NCBI RefSeq assembly: GCF_963259705.1
Contig: NC_081847.1
Span: 87,418,485 to 87,482,484 of the forward strand
Direction of reading: 5' to 3'
DNA length: 64,000 nucleotides
Source of the DNA: Myotis daubentonii
Taxonomy: Eukaryota; Chordata; Mammalia; Chiroptera; Vespertilionidae
Under the pieces are notes generated by a model, which saw only the letters and a program-made list of their open reading frames with translations, was not told the origin of the DNA and did no database searches. The position numbers and the translations under genes were made by a program. Shown here one piece after another: positions 11,309 to 23,539 of this stretch (the first letter of the stretch is position 1; the number at the start of each line of letters is the position of its first letter).

Positions 11309-11566
11309 ACAGAAGTTAATTTTAAGGGTGACTTATGCTTATAATTTGAAGGCTAACATATAAAAGAAAATACTTTTTAAAAGAGATAATCCCTAAGGAT
11401 TTTGATGAAAAAATCTTTAAAATTATGCCACAGATAACTGTGTATATATGTATGGCTATATATTTGGTTGTGTGGTGGGTCATTTAATAAGAAAACAATT
11501 GACTTCTATGTAAATGATGGCGACTATACCGTAAAATTTAATCTGAGTGTCAAAATTGGGGTGAGG

Positions 11567-12354
11567 TGCCGGGAGCCGGTCCATGCTTGCTGTTTCAAGG
11601 GACCTGGCATATATGGCATACTGTTCTTAATATGTTTGCTCACCTTCTTGGCGCTGTGTTTTAACCAAGGTCACCTCTCCGAGAAAGGTTGAATCCCCAG
11701 GTAGGGATTTTCCCCTGAAGTTAGGGAGGGAATAAAACCCCTCAACTAAGTGCCAGGCGGGTAATTAATCCCTTTAACTAGGAACAATCATGCTTAAACT
11801 ACATAATCTTTTCTCCCTGGAATGGAGATAAGAAACGCCCTAACCTTTGTAATAGAGATTGATAGGATTGAATCAACTGGTATAAATACAGTTGTAACAA
11901 GACAGAAACACTCAGAACTTAGAACAGAATCAAGAAGACAGAACCTACACGGAGCCTAGAGACAGAAGAACTTCGCTGGAGAGAGCATGCCAGAGGATCC
12001 TGGAGAGGGACTGGCCTCGGAGCCTAGAGACAGAGCCTAGCGGGAGAACATGGCAAGGGATCCTGGACTGAACCTGACTGCAGAAATTGGCAAGAGAACC
12101 TGACTAGAACCTGGTGACTGAACCTGACTGGAGGACCTGTACAGAACCTGGCTGGAGATCCTAAGCAGAACCTCTCTGGAGATCGAGACCAGAACTTCGC
12201 TGGAGATCCAGAACAGAACTTTGCTGGAGATCCTGGCTAGAGATCCTGGCTAGGCTGCTGATCAACTGAACGCTGTCTCCGTGTCATTCCTTCTTCGCTG
12301 ACTCCGTCCACACCTTTGGGGAACCCCTGGACCTGCTGGGGTTGGACCCCGGCA
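11567..12354 (+). mobile_element. Solo LTR, family A copy 2
   Basis: Same family as 7372-8175: TGCCGGGAGCCGG start, GGACCCCGGCA end, TATA box tataaata at 11881-11888. It is flanked by GTGAGG at 11561-11566 and 12355-12360. This duplication differs from copy 1, so the two are independent insertions in the same orientation. The main difference between them is in the tandem CTGGAGATC/GAACCTG units of the U5-like part. Confidence 0.88.
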
Positions 12355-12507
12355 GTGAGGGGCAAATAGAGGAATTTCAGACACAAGGTAGAGTATGGAA
12401 TAGAGTAGATACCTGTTCATGTTAAAGATAGACCTTCAGAGGACTTTTGTCCAGGAAGATCTGAAAAACTATTTTAGTCACTCCAGCCTCCCAGGCCTGA
12501 AGGTAAC

Positions 12508-12922
12508 TGGTGGGAGTAGGGGCTGGTGTGCCTCAACCCCGCCTGTTAATGGAGTTCCTGTCAAGCATGCATGCTATAGTTGATACTGAATGCAGGTTTG
12601 TCTCTCTGCCACTCAAAAGCCAATACTTAGGAAATAGAGTCTGATGAAAAGAAAGCAGATTTATTCAAGAGCCAGCAGGCTGAGAAGATGGGGGACTCTA
12701 GTCTCAAAAACCATCTACATCTCAGTGCAGGCAGGGGTTGTTATGAGGGGATTTTTATGGAAGGAAGAGTGAAGGAAAACGGAGGGAGTTGTAGGCTCTG
12801 CTGTGGGTGCTATGTGCAAGACAGCAGTCTGCTCCAAAAACCAAACCATCTCTGAGATGGTCAAGTGATGGTGTGGTTTTCCTCAAAGGTGAGCATATCT
12901 CCTGGAGCTGAAATGCCTAAAG
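12508..12922 (-). mobile_element. ERV1-like LTR, interrupted by SPIN
   Basis: On the minus strand the 3' end is 12508. Bases 12508-12706 are the right arm of the 199-bp inverted repeat (R-U5, with AATAAA). Upstream lies a U3-like stretch containing ataaaaatcccctc. A SPIN element (12923-13147) interrupts it, and the U3-like sequence probably continues for an uncertain distance beyond 13148. I found no target duplication because the far edge is not clear. Confidence 0.55.
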
Positions 12923-13147
12923 CAGTGGTTCTCAACCTTCCTAATGCCGCGACCCTTTAATACAGTTCCTCATGCTGTGGTGACCCCAACCATAAAATTA
13001 TTTTCGTTGCTACTTCATAACTGTAATTTTGCTACTGTTATGACTTGTAATTTCAATATCTGATATGCAGGATGTATTTAGGCGACCCCTGTGAAAGGGT
13101 GGTTCGACCCCCAAAAGGGGTCGCGACCCACAGGTTGAGAACCACTG
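12923..13147 (-). mobile_element. SPIN non-autonomous hAT, copy 1
   Basis: Inverted termini CAGTGGTTCTCAACCT and AGGTTGAGAACCACTG enclose the SPIN signature gaccctttaatacagttcct on one side and ggtcgcgacccacaggttga on the other. The middle is deleted relative to copy 2. No clean 8-bp duplication is visible. Confidence 0.85.
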
Positions 13148-13358
13148 GAAAGGCTTAAATCTGTTTCCTTGGAGGTTAGTTCCTAGAAACCTTTAAGCCA
13201 ACAGACTGTTTATCAGTAGCTACATGTGAATTTACAAGTTATTTGTGGAGTCAATGTTAAAAGAATGGTGGGGCGTTTATATAATGTCCTCCAAGCAGCC
13301 TCAGAGCAAATACTCCAGTGATTTATGATGTTTGTTATTATTGATAGATGTTGTCTTA

Positions 13359-13576
13359 TTTTTTTGTAACATATATCTTTATTGATTACAGAGAGGAAGG
13401 GAGAGGGAGAGGGATAGAAACATCAGTGATGAGAGAGAATCACTGATCGGCTGCCTCCTGCACGCCCCACACTGGGGATCGAGCCTGCAACCCGGGCATG
13501 TGCCCTGACCGGGAATGGAACCGTGACCTCCTGGTTCATAGGTCGACGCTCAACCACTGAGCCACGCCGGCCGGGC
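13359..13576 (-). mobile_element. VES-type SINE, second subfamily
   Basis: Minus-strand SINE with the head accactgagccacgccggcc, box B region gggaatggaaccgtgacc and an atcactgatcggctgcctcc body. The polyT side is at 13359-13365. Confidence 0.85.
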
Positions 13577-15099
13577 TTATCTATTTTTAATTGGAACTTG
13601 TTTTCTGGCCACAATGCCAGTTGTATTTTATTTATTTTATTTTCTAAAGCTCTGCTAGAAGTTCCATCTGTTGTAAGCCAATTCCTTGGTCAGACCTGGC
13701 AAGAGACCTTCAGGGCTCTTTGTCTTCAAGGAGCAATAGGGATGTCAGAGCTCATCTTAGAATCCCCGTCCCCCCCCACCGCCCACCACCTTTTTTTTTT
13801 TTTTTTCCTATGACAGTTTCAGGAAATAAGAACAATTTATCCCTGACAGTGTTATAAACACTATCTTCTGATTTAGGCACTACTTTCCCTCACATCATTG
13901 GGATCCAGACATGCTCTGCATAACAGCCTGACTTTGGGAGGGCCCAGGCTTACCAACTGCTACCCCTGGAAGAGGAAGAGCCAGAGGGTGAGCAGATTGT
14001 GTCTTTTCAAAAAAAAAAAAAAAAATTAGGGATGGCAAGGATGCTGGAAGACAAAGGGGGAAGCATTTGATAGGTCATCTGTCAGTAGGCCTTGATAGAG
14101 GCTGGTGGGAGAACAATGGCAAACCACTTCAAAGTGAACAATGCCATGCTGAGTGTGTGCCAGTTTAATGGAGCAAAAAGAAAGAAGACGTGTCAGCTCT
14201 TAAACACATTTATTAAGGGGTGTCTTTTTAACCCCTTGGTTTTTCCCCACTATTTTTCTCTCCTGAATGGGTGGGGGAAATGAATGAGTCCATCAAAGCA
14301 GGAGGGAGGTGTAAGGTTGCCAACTTTCTGGAAAGTCAAGCAAGGATATTTGCATTAATTAAATATTTATTGTTGGATTAGAGGTTGTATAGAGAATGAA
14401 AAACAGGTAAAATTCTTGATGCTATCAAGGAATCTCACATTTGAGTAGACCACCTCCCCAATCCCTTTTGCTTTAACTTCCAATTATATCCCACATAAAG
14501 CAGAATCAAATGCTTAATTTGAAATTTAGGAGACTAAAAACTGAGATTTCTAATTATAAGCTATGATTTATTGATAGGAGTTAAAGAACAAAAAGGGGCT
14601 TTTTTCATATCTATATTTTTGTGATAACTAGAAAAGAGAAAAGCAGAAGAAAAGTTAAGTGTTGTTAGTTCACAAAATGATCTCTCATCTTGAAAGTGTC
14701 TGATGCTATGAATTTAGAGATGAAAGAATAAATAACAAAATGAAATAAGAACATCAGACTTCATGAAATTTCATGTGAGTTTAGAGCACTAAGCTACTCA
14801 GCCTTAAATTCTGTCTTTGACAGTCAGGCAGAATATGGCCTTTTCTCTGTGATTTCTCAAAAAATGGTAGATTTGATTAAAACTATTATCACCAATATCT
14901 GATCAGTTGCCACAGATTCTTACTGAAGGCTTATTTTTCTGTTAGTTAAGGACAGTTTATCTTTCTACTGCCAGTTGGTTTGGTTCAAATAAGATGTAGA
15001 GCTGACAAATTAGTTTGTGCTCAGCTCTTGTCTCTTCAACTTGATATAAGTGCCTTGTGATCATGCCCCATGTCTCACCTCCTCCAGATTGAGGAGTAC
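13577..15099. other. No recognised gene
   Basis: Unique-looking DNA with homopolymer tracts: T-rich 13790-13807 and an A run of 16 at about 14010-14025. There is no supported gene. Confidence 0.45.
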
Positions 15100-15330
15100 A
15101 TGGTACATAAGCTGGCTTTTTCTTTACTCATTTATTTGTGAATATTTGTTAAGTTCGTACTGTGCCAGGCATAGTTCTTGATGCTGACCATTCAACAGAA
15201 AACAGAACAGCTAAAACTCCCACCTCCATAGACTTATTATTCTAGACAGGGTCATAGTTAATATCAAATAAACCCAGAAGATAACATTAAGTGTTGACAG
15301 TGCTTTGAAGGAAACGAAGTATGATACAGG
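15100..15330 (-). repeat. L2-like relic
   Basis: The order gtgccaggcatagttcttga, caacagaaaacagaacag and gacttattattctagacagg is the familiar antisense L2 pattern (small-frame matches only). It is heavily diverged. Confidence 0.45.
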
Positions 15331-15906
15331 AATGTGAGTGGTGGGTGTTCTTTAGGTCTGGTGATCAGGGAGGGACTCGGGAAATAAGTTGGGAGACAAT
15401 GAAATGAGATGATGGAACTATCTGCCCAGATGTCTTTGGGAAGAGTGTTATGGGGAAAGTGTGCTTGGTGTGTTCTTCCAACATCAAGGAGCCAGACTAA
15501 TTGAGTGTAAAGACTAGAGTGAGGGCAGTAGCAGAGGCTAAGTCTTGCAAAGTTTCTTAGATCCTGATAAAAAAACAAAACTTCAGGTTCATTGGCTGAC
15601 AAGATGACACAGCCACTTTTGTCCATTATCATCCTTTACATTTTAGAAACTATTTAGGGCTGATTTCAAGTCAACTATATTTTCAAGTAAAATAGCTCAG
15701 CCCTTCATTCTTTAGAATGTTAATGTAATTGATTTCGAGCCGCAAACCTTTCTAGGGCCAGGGAGTATAGCACATGTGGGGATATAGTACCAGAATAAGG
15801 CGACCAGTGTCCTCTCTGGAGATGAAGACTGACTTAAGTGATGAGTTCTAAATGAAATCAGGGTATATCTAAATAGAACACTGTTTCCTCTATTATGTTC
15901 AAATCA
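15331..15906. other. No recognised gene
   Basis: A continuation of the L2-like relic may extend to about 15560, but I cannot assign it. The rest is unique-looking. Confidence 0.35.
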
Positions 15907-16240
15907 TCCTATATAATAAAAGGCTAATATGCAAATTGACCAAATGGCAGAACAACAGGCCACTATGATGCATACTGACCACCAGGGGGCAGACGCTCAA
16001 TGCAGGAGCTGCCCTGGTGTTCAGTGCTCTCCCACAAGGGGAGTGCCGCTCAGCCAGAAGCCAGGCTCATGGATGGCAAGTGCTGCAGCGATGGCAGGAG
16101 CCTCTCTCACCTCTGCGGTAGGCAGACATCCCCAAGGGGTCCTGGACTGCAAGAGGGTGCAGGCCAGGTTGAGGTACTCTTCCCGCCCTCCCCCCGCCCC
16201 CCTGCTCCCAGTGCATAAATGTCATTCACAGGGCCTTTAG
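15907..16240 (+). mobile_element. Short non-autonomous Helitron (HeliBat type)
   Basis: The 5' end is TCCTATATAATAAAAGGCTA, preceded by A (15906). The 3' end is cacagggcctttag, followed by T (16241). HeliBat elements begin TC, end CTAG behind a short GC-rich hairpin, and insert between A and T. Here the final CTAG has become TTAG. The 334 bases have no Rep/helicase coding capacity. The interior is GC-rich (accagggggcagacgctca) and produces spurious frames of 60-100 codons. Confidence 0.85.
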
Positions 16241-19029
16241 TTTAAGTATAAAATTCAAGTAAAATCCTTGTTGGAAAACCATTAATGATTCATCATTATG
16301 CCTCTTTTTTGTACATTTGAATAGTACACCAAATGTATGTGTATATAATTCTAAAGCTAGCAGGCTGTAGATTACTGTCTTCTCTGTAAACATTACACTA
16401 GAATGCACCTATTATGTTTTGAATCTCTATGTAAAATACTGTCACTTTTGCTGAGAAATATTTTGTTTTCATCCAAAGCTTCCTCAACAGCATTTTTGAT
16501 ATTATTTATATTTTCCCTCTCATGTTGTCCACGGGAACAGTGATGACATATTGTGACAGAGCTTATATTTATCATTAGCTTAGTGACCTCTGCTGGGAAG
16601 CTTAAGATAATGGTTCCTAAATTCAAAGTTGGGGTTTCAGCAACATAGATGTTTGGGCCTCAAATATGACTTGCTCATAATCCAGGACAATCGATTTTGT
16701 AAATAGATCGCCATGTGCATCACAGGAAGCTGATCCTTCCCTGGAAGGGAATCGCCCTGGTCATAGGACTGAGCGTGTGACCAGTTCTCCAACTGACATG
16801 TTTGGAATTAGCACATTCTTCCTGGCTGTCTGCCTCTGTTCCTTCACGTTGTCAGTTCTGTTTTATGCTATTTGCCAAGGGGCACACCCTGAAATCTTTC
16901 CAAGATGCTTGGACAAAAAGTCAAAAGGCACAGATGATGTCATTGTCCACCAGAATCCTTTTCCCCCTTCACAATAGCATTAGTCAGTCACAATATTCAA
17001 TATCGTATGCCAACATTTTACCATCACATTTGAAGCACTGAACTCTTGAAAAGGGAGTCAACATCCCACAGAGCAGAGGCCTTATGGTCTTATTTTCATG
17101 AATATTTAAAGAGCCAGGTGCTCTTTTGTCCAAGGGTAAGCTTTTATTCATGTGCAGTTTTTTAGATCCTATCTATCTCCATCCCAGACCATGTTGTCAT
17201 AACAAATCAGTTTTGATAAACTAGTATGAATAGTTGTGTGAAGGAAGAAAGCAGTAATACTGCAGCTATGTTTCTGCTTCAGGATAACAAAGGATAAGTA
17301 CAGGCTATTGACATTAAAAGATCTGTGACTCGTTAAAATGGACCTAAGCATATTTAATAGTAACATTTAAAATGACTATTTCTGTGAAATCATTTTATTA
17401 AAATGTGATATGTGAGTGTATACACTTTAATTTTAGGCTAGCACCACAATATATCAATAGGTAAAGTCTCCGTTAACTAGAATCCAACTCTGACTCTTTC
17501 AACTAACTCTGCAGTAAGTGGTCTTTCTCTATGTACTCCAATTTTTGTGAGAAGTGGGTCCAGGGGGAGAGATGGAACAAAATGATATAAGCACAGTCAC
17601 TTTATCTCCCTCCCTCTGTTTTTCCTGCCTTCCTTAATTTTTACCTTTTTGCCCTAGCTTTGAAGAAGGACTTTGATTCAATAACAATTCTACTTAATGT
17701 AGTATATTCTGGGTCTGGATACATAATAAGACCTTGCTACTTAGTGTGGGCAATGTGCAGAAATCCCCTCCTTTGAGTGAAGAATATCTTTTAATTTTTA
17801 ATCTCTTGGAAGGATGTAATGACATTTTGTTATACAATAAACATCTCTCCAATTTTTAAACTGAACTCCAGACTTCATTGGGATGTCACGAGTTTGTTCA
17901 TTCATGTCCTCTCTCTGGTTAAACTCAGAGTGCACATGGCCTTTAGTTGCCGTGCCACTTTAGTCATCTCTAGTCAGGACTAGTTCCTCACTCTTTTCTT
18001 CTTTTTCATGACCTCAATGATTTTGAGGAGCTGCACAGCAAATAACTAGTTAAGTCATGGTCTTTGATGAATTTCCTGTAGTTTAGGACTGTCTGATGTT
18101 TATCTCATGTTTAGACAGATGTGATGTTTTCATAACATCAGGAAGAATATCAAAGAGATGAAGTGTCCTTCCTGTAACATCATTTTGAGAGGTAAATGGA
18201 TCCACAAGACTTGTCACTGGTGATGTTAACCTTCATTACTTGGATTAGGGAGTACTTGCCAAGTTTCTCCATTGTTAGGTTGCTAGTTTTCTCTTCACAC
18301 ACACAACTTTTTGGAAGTGAGTCACTTAATCTAGCTCATCCTGTTGGAAACATAGGACATGCAGCCCGATGGGGTAGGAAGGAGTGCATGAATAAAAGCA
18401 ATAGCTAATCACTGCTAATCTTTCAGTAAAGACTGAAGACATGAAAGAGGAAATGTTGTCCTCCTGAACATGGATACACCACATGGGGCAAACTCTTCTA
18501 CCTTGAGTTATTAATCTTATTCCCAGCTGGTGGTGTCTCCACTAGGCTCTGGGCTCCACAGCTGAGGACTGAGCTCAGCTGCAATGACAGTGGCTGGGCT
18601 GGCTGGGCATCTCTCTCCTATGGGCTTTCACAGTGCAGCCATGGGTGTCTCCAGTGCACGAACTTAGCTGTATCATGCTTGCTGATGTACCATTTGCCAA
18701 AGCAAATTCTATCCAAGTCCAGAATTGATTCAAGGGAATGAGTAGCCAGAGGTGGGAATGCTAGAGAAGCCTTCATGTGACAATATACCCAGCTGCACAG
18801 CAAATATCTAGTTGAGAGTAGAAAACAAGTAAATTCTACTTCAGTACCATCTCCATTGTAGCATATTGAAGCCAAGAAATGTATTTTCTTCTTCTATTTT
18901 ATTTTCTAAAGCAAGAAATCCAACTCATAGTTTAGATTTTTCAGTAACCAAGATTGACATAGAAAGAGCTTTCTGTTTAATCTTTTAGATAATTAGCATA
19001 TTTGGCGAACCATATTCTTTCCTTTGAGT
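16241..19029. other. Repeat-poor stretch without recognised gene
   Basis: I see no gene and no clear repeat. Short frames occur on both strands without domain content. Confidence 0.45.
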
Positions 19030-19190
19030 TATTGAAGAGGTAACAGAGGACTGGAACAGGAATCAGTCCGCCTGGGTACCATATCTAGTTTTAACTATGT
19101 ACGTGGGTAACCTTCAGCAATTTATTTACCCAAGGATGTTCATCGGCCTTTAAAGATGATTCAACTCTAGAAAACTGGGTAATACGTTCT
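19030..19190 (+). repeat. MIR relic
   Basis: The MIR order is visible in degraded form: aatcagtccgcctgggtacc, then ggtaaccttcagcaattta. Confidence 0.45.
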
Positions 19191-19319
19191 TTATTTTTAA
19201 TTCATATCTTTATCAACTTTTATTATTTAGCAGGATGAGCTAGGTACATAAGTCTCTAGATCCAAGATAGAATGGTTAACAGAGGAGTCTAGATTGGTGG
19301 TTACCAATAGGGGGCCTCT

Positions 19320-19520
19320 TGTCAGAGGCAGAAATGGATTCAAATACTGGCTTCTATCACCAGCAGACTTTGCAGTCTCAGGTTTAACCACTCTGTGTTT
19401 GTCTGTGTGTGGTTATAGTTACAGGTACCTCATGGAGGTTGAGAGGATTAAATTAAATAAGATAAATTACTGGGTAAGGAATCCATCATATGATAAGTGC
19501 TTTATAAATGGTGTTTACTG
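19320..19520 (+). repeat. MIR relic
   Basis: Matches the sense MIR layout: aatggattcaaatactggct, aggtacctcatggaggttga, gaggattaaatt and a tail ending gataagtgctttataaatgg. Confidence 0.55.
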
Positions 19521-20106
19521 CTATTTTAGGATAACCACTATTGATAGTAATAGCAAATCGGACAAATACATACTTTATCCCATAGCACGATCGACTGTAT
19601 TCTCTACTAATCTGTAAATGATTTGTGCCCATAGTGTCTGAGCAAGTTTTACAAACCAGACCTCGCTCCCAGGAGAGAGTTTTATTGGGATATTTTAAGT
19701 TCATTTTACAGTTGACTAAACAGACGCCAGGACAAGTGTTGGTTCTGTGGTGGGCACCCAGAGACAGAGTGAAGTTAGATATGACCAGGGTCCCGTCCAA
19801 AGTTAATGTTAGACCTAGTGGCAGATGGGTTTTTAGCTTTTCCTTCCTTTTTCCAGGCTTTGGTTTCTTTTGGGAGCTGTTGAGCCTTAGTTCACGCAGC
19901 TCAGGGCGTGGAGAGGGACCTGTTTTTCTCACTCAACAGGCTCTTCCCAGAGGTTGATTTCCTCCTGCCTTGAATTGAAATCATTTGGGGGTTATCAATT
20001 TTATTTTCTTAACTAGATTATAGATGCCTTGTGGGGGGAGGAAACATTTTTCATATCTTTGTTTTTTTCCCAAGTACTTACTACAGAAACATGAGCACAA
20101 TACATC
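19521..20106. other. Unassigned, possible old LTR on the minus strand
   Basis: On the minus strand the stretch 19650-19700 reads caataaaactctctcctggg, then gcgaggtctggttt, which resembles an LTR polyadenylation region. A 148-codon minus frame (19486-19932) runs from here into the neighbouring MIR, so I do not accept it as a gene. Confidence 0.3.
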
Positions 20107-20114
20107 CCCTAGTT

Positions 20115-20334
20115 CAGCAGTTCTCAACCTGTGGGTCACGACCCCTTTGGGGGTCAAACGACCCTTTCACAGGGGTCGCCTAAGACCATCGGAAAGCACA
20201 TATATAATTACATATTGTTTTTGTGATTAATCACTATGCTTTAATTATGTTCAATTTGTAACAATGAAATTGGGGGTCACTACATGAGGAACTGTATTAA
20301 AGGATCACGACATTAGGAAGGTTGAGAACCACTG
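20115..20334 (+). mobile_element. SPIN non-autonomous hAT, copy 2
   Basis: Termini CAGCAGTTCTCAACC and GGTTGAGAACCACTG. It includes the inner part missing from copy 1 (taattatgttcaatttgtaa), but has its own deletion nearer the other end. Flanks are ccctagtt (20107-20114) and ctctagtt (20335-20342), an 8-bp duplication with one mismatch that fits the CTAG-centred target preference of SPIN. Confidence 0.9.
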
Positions 20335-20809
20335 CTCTAGTTAGTTTCTTACTGTAACTCAAAGAGCTCTGAGAAATCGTGACATTGAACAGCAAATAAT
20401 TCAGCCAACATTCTGTGATAGGCATGACATCATGGATTGAATTTATGAGATAGGTTTTAATGCTTATCTGTTAACACCAGGGTTTTAAATTTCTGGCTTT
20501 GAATAAATTCTTTAATCACAATTATTGCCCATCCTTTTATCCAGAGGGCATATATTAGTATCACTAGAGCTCATCGGGCAATGCTAAAACTCTTTGTCCT
20601 ATAATTATGGGAAAGTAAATGTGCATACATTAAATAAGAATCTAAAGACTTAAATATTCAAGTGCCTGTTCTTCAGCCTCTGCTGAGGCTCACGGGACTT
20701 GGAAGAGTTTTCATGGGCTGCACAGCAAGAAGAATTATTGTAGCTGACTCTATGCTGCATTGTTTTGCCATCCTTGCTTCTATTACTGTTCCTATTATTG
20801 TTGCTACTG

Positions 20810-20810
<1 letters not shown>

Positions 20811-20850
<40 letters not shown>
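20811..20850. repeat. (ATC)n microsatellite
   Basis: About 13 perfect units. It causes poly-Asp, poly-Met, poly-Ile and poly-His frames on both strands, which are artefacts. Confidence 0.95.
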
Positions 20851-23539
20851 TTGATTCGACTCATAAAAACATCTATCCTGCCAGTTTTGACAAACTGAAT
20901 TCATCTGTCACTGGTAAAGAAGGAAGAAATGCCTTTCTTTGGAGATGAAACCTTTGGCAACTTATAAGACTAGATGGCCGAGTGAAATGTCTGTGACAGA
21001 TTCATTCTCTCTTTCTCTCTCTCACTTTGCTTTCTGACAAAATGGAAAAAGGAAAAAAAAAAGTCTCTATCTCCAGATACTGCCGCACTCTGTTGTTTTT
21101 GATTTTCCACATGAAAGGATTCTATTTAAGCACAGGAGGGTCTAGGAATACTGGATTCGTGTTGAGCAGGTGTATTAATACTTTTGCTCCTACAACTGCT
21201 AGCCTGATCAACTGCAATTATTTCTGTAAACACCGTACCCAGGATCCTGAAAACAAGCTAAATCAAATGCTTTTTTAAAGTGAAGGCTAAGGCTAAATAC
21301 AGAACAAACAAAAGGAAGGTACTTAGTGGATGCATTACCTTCTCCTGTGAGTGAGTATAAACTACTCAGATGGGCATGAAAGGGTAGCAGGGGTGGAGAT
21401 CCCGTGTCTTCGTTGAATGGACTGTGTTCTTGATTATTCTCATCAGCGTTTGCCCTTTCGACTGACATCAGAAACTGCACACTCCCTCCCTGAGTCCCAA
21501 CATGCCCGGGGCTGCCGGAATCTGTGCGACAGCATGAAGATTAACCTCAAGAAACACACAAAAGGCAGAAAACAAATAGCACCGCTGCCATCTTATTGGC
21601 TGGCATCCTCCTGGGATGATCTATAATCATTTCTCCAGCTTCGAAGTCAGCCTGGCGGTCTTTGGAGTAGGACTGAAGCCCCCAAGCCCTGTGGGTTTCG
21701 TCTCTTCTATTGTTTATAGGAGTTCATTCATTTTGCCATTAATTTTAATAGAGACACGAGGTTTGCTTTCTGTGTTGCTGGTTTTAAATTTTGGAGAAAA
21801 TAGATCAGAACAATGAAACGAGAACCAATTCTGGCTCCTAAGATTTATTTTCAGGTCAGCAGTGTTAAATTTCTTCCCACTCAACATGTAAGAGGCTTTA
21901 AAAAAAACAAATCATTGTCCTTTAAAAAGAAAACCACATGTGCTGAAGCATCAGTGTGAAAGGATGTTAGAAGAGAATCATTATCGTCTCTGTGTGTTTA
22001 CAAAGAACACACATGAATACATACACACGCAGTCAGAAAAGTAGTTCTTTAAGAATTCCGTGCCACGAAAGATTTAATTAACCTTTTCACTAGGAAACCG
22101 ATTCTGCTCGCTGCCTTCATTATTTCTTCTTTCAGCTTCCACCCCATGGCTCTCACACTTTATTCCTTGCCTCTTCTATTATCCCCCCTCTCCTTTGGCC
22201 CATTCTTTCATCAATGATTCTATTGTTACATCTGCCAGCTGGTCGGGGGGTCTCTTCTTCCTCACCACGTCAGGCAGTCAGACAGCAACCACCTTTCTTC
22301 CTTACTTTAGCTTTTGTCATTATCTGTTTTATTGCATCCTCTTTTCCTTTTCCATTTTTAATTAGGGGGTGTGGGGACCTGTATTGACCCCAGGAGTATA
22401 AACTCAGTGGAAAAGTTTGACAGTCTGCAATAAAGCTTGGAAATATTGTTCTTACCGGGCATGACCATTTGTCTTAAGTGAATGTTATTTTTGGAAATAA
22501 AACCAAAGGCAATCTCTAAAATACATTCATTTAATGGTGATAGGAAGGGGTTTTTAATTATAATTATCAACCTAATTTTACTATTATACTTTTGTGAGGT
22601 TTTTTGTTGTTGTTTTCGTTTGTTTTTTTTTTTAATTTTTCTTTCTATGCTTTTGTTTTAAGTTTTATATGTTAAAACAGACCCAGGAACACAGGAAGTA
22701 TGGTCTTCAGCAAGCACTGAGGAAGATATTTAAATTATATGCAAATCAGCATTGCATGTTTGATAGTGTGCTCATTCTCAAGAAAACTTTTCAAAGCTAG
22801 TTTTTGTTGTTGATGATGATGTATAGCTGCTTTCCCCACTGCGTTTCCTCCTATCTGTTGTTAAAAGAGAGTAAGGGTGTATATTCATAGAGCCCCCCTG
22901 CTCCTAATGCCTTAGACATGTAGGTTGCTAGGTAACAGAATACTAAGAGGGAAGCAGGGCCCATGGTGTGTATCTCTGATCTAGCAGAAATGCAGAAAAC
23001 TCCACAGGAGAGAAGTCCTCTGCATTTCCTTGCATTTTTGCTGAGACAGAATTATTGTATGACAAAGTACCACTTAGCCTTAAGTACCACCCACCCTTAG
23101 TCTCTTTGCTCCCTCAGGAAAGGGTCACAGCAGTTATACTCACATCATCCCCATGGACCAACACAATGCTTTGCACATAGTACAAACCTGGTAAATGTTG
23201 AATGAATGAGTGAGTGGACTTGCTGATCATATCATTTAGGTAGCTGCCTTCCCTGATTTTATTATATAGGTGACTGAACTCATATTCCCTGTCTTTGAGG
23301 TTCCTAAAAAAAAATCTTGGCTTAGTACACTACCCTTCCTAAGTCTACCATATATATTCTACCATGAATCTGAGTCTACCAAATACAATCTATAGTCCTA
23401 ATATATATAGCTTGAGGAATAGCCCCGTTAGATGACTATGGATAGTTAAAACACAGAGAAAGGTATTACTGGTTAATTCTAACATTGACCCAACAGTGCC
23501 TGAAATCCTCGCAGAGTCTACTAATAAATTACTTTGGGA
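20851..23539. other. Repeat-poor stretch without recognised gene
   Basis: No gene is supported. A T-rich tract lies at about 22595-22650. A small match to a MIR/L2 tail (ttgaatgaatgagtgag) occurs near 23195-23215. The part 21480-21660 is GC-richer but carries no recognisable exon. Confidence 0.4.

Noticed and set aside
7372..12354. A single 5-kb provirus bounded by the two solo LTRs
   Set aside because: Each LTR has its own 6-bp duplication on both sides, and the DNA between them shows no retroviral genes.
9402..12706. Ends of one large transposon defined by the 199-bp inverted repeats
   Set aside because: The arms read as retroviral R-U5 sequence, have no target duplication outside them, and the right arm continues into U3.
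15929..16240. 103-codon frame near 16 kb
   Set aside because: Contained in the non-autonomous Helitron, which has no coding function.
19486..19932. 148-codon minus-strand open frame
   Set aside because: It starts in an LTR-like unassigned stretch and ends inside a sense MIR; the composition is not protein-like.
20650..20948. Poly-Asp, poly-Met, poly-Ile and poly-His frames
   Set aside because: Translation of the (ATC)n tract.
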